Positions 25,409 to 34,172 of a stretch of DNA of 64,000 nt are shown here, piece after piece (position 1 is the stretch's first letter; the number at the start of each line of letters is the position of its first letter). The notes below the pieces were generated by a model. That model did not search any database, was not told the DNA's origin, and saw nothing but the letters and a program-made list of their open reading frames with translations. A program made the translations under genes and the position numbers. The DNA comes from Dietzia natronolimnaea (GTDB lineage Bacteria > Actinomycetota > Actinomycetes > Mycobacteriales > Mycobacteriaceae): the NCBI RefSeq assembly GCF_039525805.1, contig NZ_BAAAHZ010000012.1. One strand, given 5' to 3'.

Positions 25409-27775
25409 ATGACGGAACACGACGCCGTCGACGAGGAACAGCGCCACCTCGGCCGTCTCCTCGATCGTCTCGAGGAGCTCCGGGCCGACACCCGGGCCCG
25501 CCTCGACGCCGTCCTCCGGGGCACGGGGGGAACTCCTCAGGCGCGATCGGAGCGGGAGTCGTTCGCGCGGCTCTATTCGTCGGAGCTGGCGGCGTTCAAC
25601 GCCGCCAATCTGGGCCTGTACTTCGGTCGGCTGGACATGGAGGACGGAGAGGTCCGGAGGATCGGGCGCGTGGGACTGAGGGACGACGACGAGGACCTCA
25701 CCCCGCTCCTGCTGGACTGGCGCGCGGACCACAGCCGCCCGTTCTATCTGGCCACCACCGCCCGCCCCGAGGGCGCACACCGTCGTCGTCATCTCCGCAC
25801 GATCGGCAGGAGGGTCATCGGGGTCCACGACGAGTACCTCACCGCACCCGTCGACGGTGAGGTGCCGGAGGACCACGACGACGTCGTGGGGGAATCCGCC
25901 CTGCTCGAAGCCCTGGACAGCGCGCGCTCCGCTCACATGACGGACATCGTCGCGACCATCCAACGCGAGCAGGACGAGATCATCCGGAACCCCCACGCCG
26001 GTGTCCTGGTGGTCCAGGGCGGGCCGGGGACGGGGAAGACCGCCGTGGCCCTTCACCGTGCGGCCTACCTGCTCTACACGCACCGCCGGAGGCTCGACCG
26101 CAGCGGAGTGCTCATCGTGGGGCCCAACGCGCGGTTCCTCGACTACATCGCACGCGTCCTGCCGTCGCTCGGCGAGTCGGGAGTCGTCCTGCGCACACTC
26201 GCCGACCTCTACCCCGGGGTCCGTGCCACCGGTTCGGAGACTCTCCGCGGCGAGGAGGTCAAGGGCTCGGCGGACATGGTCGACATCCTCAAGGCCGCCG
26301 TCCGCGCCCGCCAGTTCGCCCCGGGGGCGGACGTGGTGGTGCGGTGCGAGGGACACGACCTCGTCCTCACGCCCGCGGTGGTCCGCGCCGCCCGCGGCCG
26401 GGCCCGGATGACGCGGCGACCGCACAACCAGGCGCGTTCCACGTTCGCGGCGAGGATCATCGACGCTCTCACGGAGCAGTACGTGGCGTCCCTGACCGAT
26501 CCCGTCGGGCACGCGGAGGACGCCGCCTGGTCCCCCGAGGGCGACGGGGTCGGGGATCTCGGGGACCCCGCCCGGCCGCTGCTGGACGCGGAGGACCGGG
26601 CCGCGCTGCGCACCGAGGTCGAACGCGCGCCCGAGGTCCTCGACGCGATCGACGACTGGTGGCCCACCCTGCGGCCGGAGCAATTGTTGGCCGACCTGTT
26701 CTCCAGCCGCGAGCGGATCTCCGAGGCGGCCGGCGACTATGTGGCCGAGGACCAAGAGGCCCTCTTCCGCGCCGACGGTGGGGCGTTCTCGGTGGCCGAC
26801 GTCCCGCTCCTCGACGAACTCGCCGAACTGCTGGGCGAGGACCCCACCGAGGAGGGCAACGAGGCGGACCGAGCCTGGGCCGAACAGGTCCGTCAGGCGG
26901 AGGAGGCGCTCGAGATCCTCACCGGGTCGGCGGTCCAGGACATCGAGGACGACCTGGACCCGGAGGTCCTCATGGCGTACGACGTGGTCGACGCGGAGTC
27001 GCTCGCCCGGCGGCACAGTGCGGACTCGGACCTCACCGTCGCGGATCGTGCCGGCGCGGATCGGACGTGGGCGTTCGGTCACGTGATCGTCGACGAGGCG
27101 CAGGAGCTGTCCGCCATGGCGTGGCGCGCGCTGATGCGCCGCTCCCCCAACCGCTGGATGACCCTCGTCGGGGACGTCGCCCAGACCTCCAGCCCTGCGG
27201 GCATCGACTCGTGGGAGGACGCGCTCTCGCCGTACGTGGACGACCGGTGGGTCCTCTGCGAGCTCACCGTCAACTACCGCACCCCGGAGACCGTCTCCGC
27301 GGTCGCGGAACAGCTGCTCGCGCAGATCGACCCGGGGGCGACCTCGCCGCGCCCGGTACGTGCGGGACGACGGCCTGTCGCGTGGCTCGAGATCGACACG
27401 GGCTCGGTGGGCCGGGTGGTGGCCGACGAGGTCTCCCTCGTGCCGGAGGACCGGGCCGTGGCCGTGCTCCTCCCCGATGACCTCGGGCACGAGAACGCCC
27501 CCGGGATCGCCGCCCTCAGGGACGCCGTGATCGCGGCGCGCCCCGACGCCTCGGTCCTCCCCCTGGCCCTGGCCAAGGGACTCGAGTTCGACGTGGTGGT
27601 GGTGGTCGATCCGGAGCACGTCCTCGGACGTTCGCCACAGGGGCTCCAGGATCTGTACGTGGGGGCCACCCGCGCCACCCAGGAACTGGTCCTCGTCCAG
27701 CCCGGTCGGTTCGGGCCACTGCTCTCACGGATCCGCGAGTCCGTCCCCGACGACACAGAGGAGCTCAGCGCATGA
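25409..27775 (+). CDS. HelD/HelR-like RNA polymerase-associated ATPase
   Basis: A UvrD-like superfamily 1 ATPase of 788 residues with the HelD layout: an N-terminal charged coiled region (residues about 1-60), Walker A QGGPGTGKTAVALHRAAYLLYTHR (GGPGTGKT at 204-211), a large insert, then Walker B-type FGHVIVDEAQELSAM, LVGDVAQTSS (motif III), VNYRTPET (IV), LALAKGLEFDVVVVVDPE (V) and DLYVGATRATQELVLV (VI). HelD proteins are known to remove and recycle stalled RNA polymerase and some raise rifampicin tolerance. ATG at 25409 follows GAGAGGAG. Ends in an ATGA overlap with the DUF732 gene. Confidence 0.85.
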   Translation: MTEHDAVDEEQRHLGRLLDRLEELRADTRARLDAVLRGTGGTPQARSERESFARLYSSELAAFNAANLGLYFGRLDMEDGEVRRIGRVGLRDDDEDLTPLLLDWRADHSRPFYLATTARPEGAHRRRHLRTIGRRVIGVHDEYLTAPVDGEVPEDHDDVVGESALLEALDSARSAHMTDIVATIQREQDEIIRNPHAGVLVVQGGPGTGKTAVALHRAAYLLYTHRRRLDRSGVLIVGPNARFLDYIARVLPSLGESGVVLRTLADLYPGVRATGSETLRGEEVKGSADMVDILKAAVRARQFAPGADVVVRCEGHDLVLTPAVVRAARGRARMTRRPHNQARSTFAARIIDALTEQYVASLTDPVGHAEDAAWSPEGDGVGDLGDPARPLLDAEDRAALRTEVERAPEVLDAIDDWWPTLRPEQLLADLFSSRERISEAAGDYVAEDQEALFRADGGAFSVADVPLLDELAELLGEDPTEEGNEADRAWAEQVRQAEEALEILTGSAVQDIEDDLDPEVLMAYDVVDAESLARRHSADSDLTVADRAGADRTWAFGHVIVDEAQELSAMAWRALMRRSPNRWMTLVGDVAQTSSPAGIDSWEDALSPYVDDRWVLCELTVNYRTPETVSAVAEQLLAQIDPGATSPRPVRAGRRPVAWLEIDTGSVGRVVADEVSLVPEDRAVAVLLPDDLGHENAPGIAALRDAVIAARPDASVLPLALAKGLEFDVVVVVDPEHVLGRSPQGLQDLYVGATRATQELVLVQPGRFGPLLSRIRESVPDDTEELSA

Positions 27776-28203
27776 GCGACCACGCGGTGCGGATCCCGGC
27801 CGCCGTGGCGTTGTGCGCGGTCCTCGCGGTGGGCGGCGGTTGCGGGCCCGCGGAGGAGGCGACCGACCGGACCGTGAGGGCGGAGACCACCGGTCAGGGC
27901 GCCGAGGCCGAGGCCGGGGGGCCCGCCGCCGTCGGCCCGAGAGGCCCTGCCAGGAACGGCAGCGAGCAGGATTTCCTCGACGACCTGACGGCGTTCGGAC
28001 TACCCACGGAGATGACCGCGGCCACCACCGTCGAGGTGGGGATAGGGATCTGTCGGAGCATCTCCGACGGGTCCGACACCGAGACCATCCTCGATCACCT
28101 CCGCCCGCTCACCAGCGCGATCGCCGCGCAGGATCCGGAGCGCGACACCGCGGAGGTGGGCCGGGCCATCATCGATGCGAGCCGGGCCCACCTTTGCGGT
28201 TGA
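27772..28203 (+). CDS. DUF732-like exported protein
   Basis: A 143-residue protein with an N-terminal hydrophobic segment (VRIPAAVALCAVLAVGGGCG, residues 6-25) that looks like a signal peptide with an imperfect lipobox (GGGC). A disordered Ala/Gly-rich stretch follows, then the DUF732 core FLDDLTAFGLPTEMTAATTVEVGIGICRSI with one of its conserved cysteines and a second Cys at the end (AHLCG). Small secreted DUF732 proteins are common in mycobacteria; function unknown. Translationally coupled to the HelD-like gene by ATGA. Confidence 0.75.
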   Translation: MSDHAVRIPAAVALCAVLAVGGGCGPAEEATDRTVRAETTGQGAEAEAGGPAAVGPRGPARNGSEQDFLDDLTAFGLPTEMTAATTVEVGIGICRSISDGSDTETILDHLRPLTSAIAAQDPERDTAEVGRAIIDASRAHLCG

Positions 28204-28222
28204 CGCTCCCCGGTTCACCGAT

Positions 28223-28241
28223 CCGGGTCGCCCGGACCCGG
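28223..28241. terminator. Hairpin between convergent DUF732 and stress-protein genes
   Basis: CCGGGTC/GACCCGG (28223-28229 with 28235-28241), 5-base loop, within the 51 bases between two convergent genes. Confidence 0.5.
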
Positions 28242-28254
28242 GTCGCCCGCCGGC

Positions 28255-28704
28255 TCAGGTCGTGTGGACGATGAGCACGTCGCAGACGGCCCGGCGGGCC
28301 GCATCCGCGGGCACCGACCCCAGGAGCCGGCCGGTCAGCGAGTTGAGGCCCTTGTTCCCCACAACGAGCAGATCCGCGTCCACCTCGTCGGCCAGCTTGA
28401 TGAGCGATTCGACCGGCGCGCCCTTGACGGTGCGCGCCTCGACCGTCGACGCCCCTGCGGCGACCGCCCGGTCCTTGGCGGTCCGGACGATGTCCTCGGC
28501 CGGGTTGTCACCGCGGATCTGATAGGCGTCGTCGCCCAGCTGATCGGCGGCCTGGCTGACCGAACGCGGATCGGCGGGCACGTAGGCGCAGGCGATCACG
28601 AGGGTCGCGGACTCGTCGGCGGCAAGCGACGCGGCACGATCGACGGCCCGGTAGGACGACTCCGAGCCGTCCGTACCCACGACCACCTTCTTGTAGGCGC
28701 TCAA
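28255..28704 (-). CDS. Universal stress protein (UspA family)
   Basis: A 149-residue single-domain Usp protein. It has the N-terminal KKVVVGTDGSESSYRAVDRAASLA strand-helix with the ATP-contacting Asp, and the ATP loop GNKGLNSLTGRLLGS that matches G-x2-G-x9-G-S/T exactly, so it should bind ATP. The TTG at 28704 (MSAYKK) is preferred because AGGAAG lies about 7 bases upstream; a TTG eight codons earlier is also open. Role in stress survival is by family only. Confidence 0.88.
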   Translation of the reverse strand: MSAYKKVVVGTDGSESSYRAVDRAASLAADESATLVIACAYVPADPRSVSQAADQLGDDAYQIRGDNPAEDIVRTAKDRAVAAGASTVEARTVKGAPVESLIKLADEVDADLLVVGNKGLNSLTGRLLGSVPADAARRAVCDVLIVHTT

Positions 28705-28796
28705 TTCTCTTCCTCTCGTCGGCAACAAGTTCTACCCAGCGTAGTGCGCGTGGGTCCCCGCCGTGCCCGGTAAGCGCGCGACGTCACAGTGACGGG

Positions 28797-30932
28797 TCAG
28801 TCGATTCCCGCCTCGCGCATCCCCTTGAGCTCTTTGCGCAGCTCGGCGATCTCGTCCCGGAGCCGTCCCGCCAACTCGAACCGTAGGTCCGTTGCCGCCG
28901 ACATCATCTGCTCGGTCATCTCCCCGATGAGTTTCTCGAGTTCCTTCCGTGGCCGCGCCGACTCCCCCGCCGCCCGTGCACCCACGAGCTCGGGGCGGTC
29001 CCGCGGATCGGAGGACGACTCCCCGTCCTTGTCCTCCCCGACCCTGTCGAGGATGTCGGCGATCTTGCGCCGCAGGGGCTGCGGGTCGATGCCGTGCTCG
29101 GTGTTGTACGCGACCTGCTTCTCGCGTCGACGGTCGGTCTCCTCGATGGCCTGTCGCATCGCCTCGGTGACGGAGTCCGCGTACATGTGGACCTCGCCGG
29201 AGACGTTGCGGGCCGCACGGCCGATGGTCTGGATGAGCGAGGTGGCCGACCGGAGGAAACCCTGCTTGTCGGCGTCGAGGATCGCCACCAGCGAGACCTC
29301 GGGGAGGTCGAGTCCCTCCCGGAGCAGGTTGATGCCCACCAGGACGTCGTACTCGCCGCGTCGCAGGTCGCGGAGCAACTCCACCCGCTGCAGGGTGTCG
29401 ATCTCCGAGTGCAGGTAGCGCACACGCACACCGAGTTCCAGCAGGTAGTCCGTGAGGTCCTCGGACATCTTCTTGGTCAGGGTGGTCACCAGCACCCGCT
29501 CGTCGCGATCGGCCCGGGCGCGGATCTCACCGAGGAGATCGTCGATCTGCCCCCTGGTGGGCTTGACGACGATCTTCGGGTCCACCAGCCCGGTGGGACG
29601 GATGACCTGTTCGACGAACTCGCCCCCCGTCCGTCCCATCTCGTATGCGCCGGGGGTGGCTGACAGGTACACGGTCTGACCGACCCGGTCGGAGAACTCC
29701 TCCCAGGTGAGCGGTCGGTTGTCGAGCGCTGACGGGAGCCGGAAACCGAAGTCCACGAGATTGCGCTTGCGGGAGGCGTCGCCCTCGAACATCGCGCCGA
29801 TCTGGGGAACGGTCACATGGGACTCGTCGATGACCGTGAGGAAGTCCTCGGGGAAGTAGTCGATCAACGTGGCCGGGGAGCTGCCCGCTGCGCGACCGTC
29901 GATGTGCCGCGAGTAGTTCTCGATGCCGGAACAGAATCCGACCTGCTGCATCATCTCGATGTCGTACGAGGTGCGCATCCGCAGTCGTTGGGCCTCCAGG
30001 AGTTTGCCCTGGTTCTCCAGCTCCGCCAGCCGCACCTCCAGTTCCTCCTCGATCGAGGCGATGGCCCTGGCCATGCGGTCGGGTCCGGCGACGTAGTGCG
30101 TCGCGGGGAAGATCCGTACCTCGTCGACCTTCCGGACGACGTCGCCGGTCAGGGGATGGATGTAGTAGAGGGCGTCGACCTCGTCACCGAAGAACTCGAT
30201 GCGCACGGCGAGCTCCTCGTAGGTGGGGATGATGTCGACCGTGTCACCCTTGGCGCGGAACGTCCCGCGTGTCATCGAGACGTCGTTGCGCTCGTACTGC
30301 ACGTCAACCAGCAACCGCAGCAACCGGTCGCGTTCGACTTCCTGGCCCACGGCCAGGGAGACGGACCTGTCCAGGTAGGACTGTGGTGTGCCCAGACCGT
30401 AGATGCACGAGACCGAACTGACGACGACGACGTCGCGCCTCGACAGCAACGACGACGTCGCGGAGTGCCGGAGCCGCTCCACGTCGTCGTTGATGGACGA
30501 GTCCTTCTCGATGAAGGTGTCCGTCTGGGCGATGTACGCCTCGGGTTGGTAGTAGTCGTAGTAGGAGACGAAGTACTCGACGGCGTTGTTGGGCAGCATC
30601 TCCCGCAACTCGTTGGCCAACTGCGCGGCGAGGGTCTTGTTGGGGGCCATCACCAGGGTCGGCCGTTGGACCTGCTCGATGAGCCAGGCCGTCGTGGCGG
30701 ACTTACCGGTACCGGTGGCCCCGAGCAGCACGATGTCCCGCTCTCCCCGCCCCAGCCGCTCGGTGAGCTCGGCGATCGCCGTCGGCTGGTCCCCGGACGG
30801 GACGAACTCGCTGACCACCTCGAACCGGTCGGTGGTGCGCTCGACATCCCCGATGGGACGGAACTCGGAATAGGAGAGGACGGTCGGGTCTGCGGGGATC
30901 CCGTCGTCGGGGATCTCGGTCGCGAAAGCCAT
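28797..30932 (-). CDS. uvrB: UvrABC excinuclease subunit B
   Basis: DNA helicase-like core of nucleotide excision repair, loaded by UvrA. The 711-residue protein has Walker A GATGTGKSATTAWLIEQ, the beta-hairpin region YYDYYQPEAYIAQTDTFIEKD, DESHVTVPQ (motif II), helicase motifs V-VI (GINLLREGLDLPEVSLVAILDADKQGFLRS, QTIGRAARN) and the C-terminal UVR domain (LEKLIGEMTEQMMSAATDLRFELAGRLRDEI). ATG at 30932; TAAGCT lies exactly 6 bases upstream, a leaderless-type arrangement. Confidence 0.97.
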   Translation of the reverse strand: MAFATEIPDDGIPADPTVLSYSEFRPIGDVERTTDRFEVVSEFVPSGDQPTAIAELTERLGRGERDIVLLGATGTGKSATTAWLIEQVQRPTLVMAPNKTLAAQLANELREMLPNNAVEYFVSYYDYYQPEAYIAQTDTFIEKDSSINDDVERLRHSATSSLLSRRDVVVVSSVSCIYGLGTPQSYLDRSVSLAVGQEVERDRLLRLLVDVQYERNDVSMTRGTFRAKGDTVDIIPTYEELAVRIEFFGDEVDALYYIHPLTGDVVRKVDEVRIFPATHYVAGPDRMARAIASIEEELEVRLAELENQGKLLEAQRLRMRTSYDIEMMQQVGFCSGIENYSRHIDGRAAGSSPATLIDYFPEDFLTVIDESHVTVPQIGAMFEGDASRKRNLVDFGFRLPSALDNRPLTWEEFSDRVGQTVYLSATPGAYEMGRTGGEFVEQVIRPTGLVDPKIVVKPTRGQIDDLLGEIRARADRDERVLVTTLTKKMSEDLTDYLLELGVRVRYLHSEIDTLQRVELLRDLRRGEYDVLVGINLLREGLDLPEVSLVAILDADKQGFLRSATSLIQTIGRAARNVSGEVHMYADSVTEAMRQAIEETDRRREKQVAYNTEHGIDPQPLRRKIADILDRVGEDKDGESSSDPRDRPELVGARAAGESARPRKELEKLIGEMTEQMMSAATDLRFELAGRLRDEIAELRKELKGMREAGID

Positions 30933-30944
30933 ACCGCCAGCTTA
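30933..30944 (-). promoter_or_regulatory. Leaderless-type -10 element of uvrB
   Basis: Minus-strand TAAGCT, 6 bases, then the uvrB ATG. No Shine-Dalgarno lies in front of the start. Confidence 0.45.
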
Positions 30945-31052
30945 CGAGTCGTCGCGCACCCCCGCCTCTCGACGAAAGACCTCCGGCGCCTCAGGTTGCT
31001 ATTACTCTGCACTGGAGCTCCCCTCAACTCGCTGCCCTCGTCTGGAGAAGCC

Positions 31053-32471
31053 GTGTCCCGGAACACCCCTCGTCGTCGTCCCCGTCTTTCCCGGCGGACA
31101 CCCTCACCCCTCGCGGCGGGCACGGTCGCCGCACTCGCGATCGGCGCGTTGTCGGTGCTGTCACCCGTCGCGGCGGCCGCACCGTGTGACCCGTGGCCTC
31201 CGGCCGGTGGGACCGGCGGGATCGGCGGATCGGGCTCCCTCTCCGGATCCGCCGCCACGCCGGTCGCGACCCCGGCGACCCCGTGGGCGAACGGGGCGAG
31301 TGGCTACATCCCCGTCCTCCAGGGCCGCACCACGACGGTGGAGCTGCTCACGGGACCCACGAGCCCCAACAGGACCGTCGAACGGTTCGGCATCTCCGGC
31401 ACCGACCTGGGCATCCTGTGGGAGAACGGGAACGCCTCGAACCCGCAGATCATGATGGCCCTGGGTGACACGATGGGCGACTGCCGGCTACCCGGCACCC
31501 AATGGCGCAGCAACATCCTGTTCCGCTCCTCCGACCGCACGCTGTCGAACGGGATGCGGATCGACGACGCGCCGATGGAGCGGGCCGGTCTGGCCAAGTC
31601 CATCCTCCCCCGCTCGAACCTGCCCGGCGAGGTGACCGTCATCCCGACCGCCGGTGTGGAGGTGGACGGTACGCAGTACCTCCGGTACATGTCCGTCGCC
31701 AGCTGGGGCGACCCCGGCGAGTGGGTCACCAACTACTCGGCCCTCGCGGCCTCGGGGGACAACGGGGAGAACTGGACCCCGGTGGCGGGCACCGCCCGCA
31801 CCGGGACCGGGAGCGCGCGGCTCATACCGGCGAACCTCGGGGCCCCGTTCACGACCCACACCGCCGGTCAGATGAGCGCGTTCCTCAAGCACGACGGCTT
31901 CGTCTACGAATACCTGACCCCGTCGGGCCGCAGCGGCGCGGTGACACTCGCCCGCGTGCCGGAGCGCTCGATCAGGGACATGTCCGCCTACGAGTTCTGG
32001 AACGGGGCGGGGTGGGGCCGCGACCACCGCTCCGCGGCGACCGTGATCCCTCCCCGTGTGAGCGAACTGTCCGTCTCGTGGAGCGCCCGGCTGGGCCGCT
32101 TCATCGCCCTGTACACCAACGGCAACAACGACATCGTGATGCGGCAGGCCGCGACACCCGAGGGGCCCTGGTCCGGAGAGGACATCCTCCTGTCGTACCG
32201 GCACGTGCCCACCCTGTACGGGGCCTTCATCCACCCGTGGAGCCCGGCGGTCGAGACGGTCGGGTCCGACCTGTACTTCACCATGTCCACCTGGGACGCC
32301 TACAACGTCTTCCTCATGAAGACCGACCTGAACCAGATCCCCGCGCGGACCCTGCCGGGCGCCACCACCCGGATGCGCGTCGCGGACGACAGCTGGACCC
32401 GCGACACCCCGGATCCGGCCGAGACCGGCGAGACCGTTCTCGTCGACCGTCTCCCCATCCCGAGGGCCTGA
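31053..32471 (+). CDS. Secreted DUF4185 protein, copy 1
   Basis: A 472-residue exported protein. The N-terminus (arginine-rich RRRPRLSRR, then LAAGTVAALAIGALSVLSPVAAAA) is a signal peptide with likely cleavage before APCDP near residue 46; the arginines would also suit the Tat pathway. The mature part matches DUF4185, a putative beta-propeller: FGISGTDLGILWENGN, MMALGDTMGDC, WRSNILFRSSD, VTNYSALAASGDNGENW and YFTMSTWDAYNVFLMKT. Function unknown; the fold resembles glycoside hydrolases and surface proteins. GTG start follows TGGAGAAG. It overlaps its paralogue by one base. Confidence 0.85.
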   Translation: MSRNTPRRRPRLSRRTPSPLAAGTVAALAIGALSVLSPVAAAAPCDPWPPAGGTGGIGGSGSLSGSAATPVATPATPWANGASGYIPVLQGRTTTVELLTGPTSPNRTVERFGISGTDLGILWENGNASNPQIMMALGDTMGDCRLPGTQWRSNILFRSSDRTLSNGMRIDDAPMERAGLAKSILPRSNLPGEVTVIPTAGVEVDGTQYLRYMSVASWGDPGEWVTNYSALAASGDNGENWTPVAGTARTGTGSARLIPANLGAPFTTHTAGQMSAFLKHDGFVYEYLTPSGRSGAVTLARVPERSIRDMSAYEFWNGAGWGRDHRSAATVIPPRVSELSVSWSARLGRFIALYTNGNNDIVMRQAATPEGPWSGEDILLSYRHVPTLYGAFIHPWSPAVETVGSDLYFTMSTWDAYNVFLMKTDLNQIPARTLPGATTRMRVADDSWTRDTPDPAETGETVLVDRLPIPRA

Positions 32472-34021
32472 TGAGCCGGGCGCTGCCGCGACTGGCCGCC
32501 GCGGCACTCGTCGCCGTCTCGGCGTCCGTCACCACGCTCGCCGGCATCGGGGCCGGCACCGCCACGGCCGGCCCGTGCAGCGTCATGTTCGGCAACTTCG
32601 GCTCTCTGCTGGAGAACCAGACCGGCGCCGGCATGGCGGGCGGTTCGCTGGGGTCCACCGGCTCGGCGTCCGCCGGTCCACTCGGATCGGCCTCGCGGGC
32701 CATGGGCTCGGCGGACCGCTCGGGGTCACTCGTCCGGCAACTCGAGACCGGGTCCCTGGGCAACGGACTCTCCGGCTCCCTGAACACGGTCACAGGGTCC
32801 GTCTACGGGATGCCCCCCTGGATCACCGGAGAGGAGGGCACCGTCCCCGTCCTCCGCGGCCCCACCCGGTTCCTCCAGCTCGTCACGGGGCCCACGAGTC
32901 CCACCGAGTCGATCAGCCGCTACGGGGTGGCCGGAACCGATCTCGGCATCATGTGGGACAACGGGCACGCCACCGAACCGGAGATCCTCATGGCCTTCGG
33001 GGACACGATGGGTGACTGCACCGTCCCCGGGAGCCAGTGGCGGTCGAACGTCCTGTTCCGGTCGGGTGACACCGACCTCGGCGACGGAGTGCGGATCGAC
33101 TCCGCGGCCACCGGTCCCGACGGCCTGGCCAAGTCCATCGTTCCCCGGTCGGGACTACCCGGGGAGGTCACGATCATCCCGACCGCGGGGATCGCGGTCG
33201 AGGGAGTCCAGTACCTGCGCTTCATGTCGGTCGCCCACTGGGGCCAACCGGGGTCGTGGACCACCAACTACTCGGGGTTGGCCTACTCGACGGACAACGG
33301 CGAGAACTGGACCGTCGTACCCGCCCTGGCACGGCCGATCACCTCCGCGGTCCCGGTCGGCGACGGCGCACCCCCCGTGGACCCCGTCTGGCGGGACTCG
33401 CAGATGAGCTCCTACCTCAGGACCGGAGAGTACCTCTACGAGTACCTGACGCCGTCAGGGCGGCAGGGCTCCGCGATCCTCGCCCGCGTACCGCTCGCAG
33501 GGTCCCCGTCGGCGGAGGACCTCGACGCAGCCGGCGGGGCACCGCCGACCGCGGGACTCCTCGATCCGGCCGCCTACCGCTACTGGGACGGCACGGACTG
33601 GGTGGCCGACCCGTCGGACGCCGAGCCGGTGTTGCCCCGTCCGGCCAGCGAGCTCTCCGTGATGTGGAACGACTACCTGGGCAAGTACACCGCGATGTAC
33701 TCCCAGGGCTACAACTCGGTCGTGCTGCGCACCGCGGACCGCCCGGAGGGCCCCTGGACCGGGCCCACCGTCCTGGTGGACTACTCCGTGCTCCCCGGCG
33801 TCTACGGCGCGTTCATGCACCCGTGGGCCCAGGGCGAGGATCTGTACTACCTGGTCACCACCTGGAATGCCTACAACGTGTTCCTCGTGCGCACCAGCCT
33901 GTCCGAGGTCTTCCCGCCCGCACTCCGCAGGGCCGCGGCCCCCGCCGGGCCCCCGGCCACCGAGGTGATCAGGCACGTGCCGGTGTCCGAGCTCGTCGGC
34001 GGCGCGGTCCCGACGGAGTGA
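32471..34021 (+). CDS. Secreted DUF4185 protein, copy 2
   Basis: A 516-residue paralogue of the preceding protein, starting at the ATG in a TGATG overlap with the first copy. Signal peptide MSRALPRLAAAALVAVSASVTTLAGIGAGTATA, then a Gly/Ser-rich stretch (about residues 45-100: SLGSTGSASAG...), then the DUF4185 domain with nearly the same motifs (YGVAGTDLGIMWDNGH, MAFGDTMGDC, WRSNVLFRSGD, TWNAYNVFLVRT). The Gly/Ser stretch is absent from copy 1, suggesting divergence after duplication or a cell-wall spanning linker. Confidence 0.85.
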   Translation: MSRALPRLAAAALVAVSASVTTLAGIGAGTATAGPCSVMFGNFGSLLENQTGAGMAGGSLGSTGSASAGPLGSASRAMGSADRSGSLVRQLETGSLGNGLSGSLNTVTGSVYGMPPWITGEEGTVPVLRGPTRFLQLVTGPTSPTESISRYGVAGTDLGIMWDNGHATEPEILMAFGDTMGDCTVPGSQWRSNVLFRSGDTDLGDGVRIDSAATGPDGLAKSIVPRSGLPGEVTIIPTAGIAVEGVQYLRFMSVAHWGQPGSWTTNYSGLAYSTDNGENWTVVPALARPITSAVPVGDGAPPVDPVWRDSQMSSYLRTGEYLYEYLTPSGRQGSAILARVPLAGSPSAEDLDAAGGAPPTAGLLDPAAYRYWDGTDWVADPSDAEPVLPRPASELSVMWNDYLGKYTAMYSQGYNSVVLRTADRPEGPWTGPTVLVDYSVLPGVYGAFMHPWAQGEDLYYLVTTWNAYNVFLVRTSLSEVFPPALRRAAAPAGPPATEVIRHVPVSELVGGAVPTE

Positions 34022-34172
34022 CCCCGGCGGAGTGACCATAGTCGGGTGAGCTCAGCGGGGTGACCACTGTCAGGTGAGCTCAGCGGGGTGACCACTGTGG
34101 GGTGAGCAGGGCGAGGTGACCACTGTGGGGTGAGCAGGGCGAGGTGACCGCGTCGAGGTGACCCCTCAGCTG
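34019..34172. repeat. Array of eleven 14-bp tandem repeats
   Basis: From the stop codon of the second DUF4185 gene onward the sequence is built from consecutive 14-base units that each begin TGAc/g (34019, 34033, 34047, 34061, 34075, 34089, 34103, 34117, 34131, 34145, 34159). Inside the array the units alternate as 28-base pairs, for example TGACCACTGTGGGG + TGAGCAGGGCGAGG, the last two pairs being identical. The array includes the DUF4185 stop and ends at the coaE stop. It looks like a variable-number tandem repeat. It has no strong hairpin. Confidence 0.85.

Noticed and set aside
24281..27619. Very long open frame (1112 codons) on the minus strand opposite the DoxX-like and HelD-like genes
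   Set aside because: It is the antisense shadow of two real genes with clear motifs; its product is low complexity with no recognisable domain, as expected in high-GC DNA.
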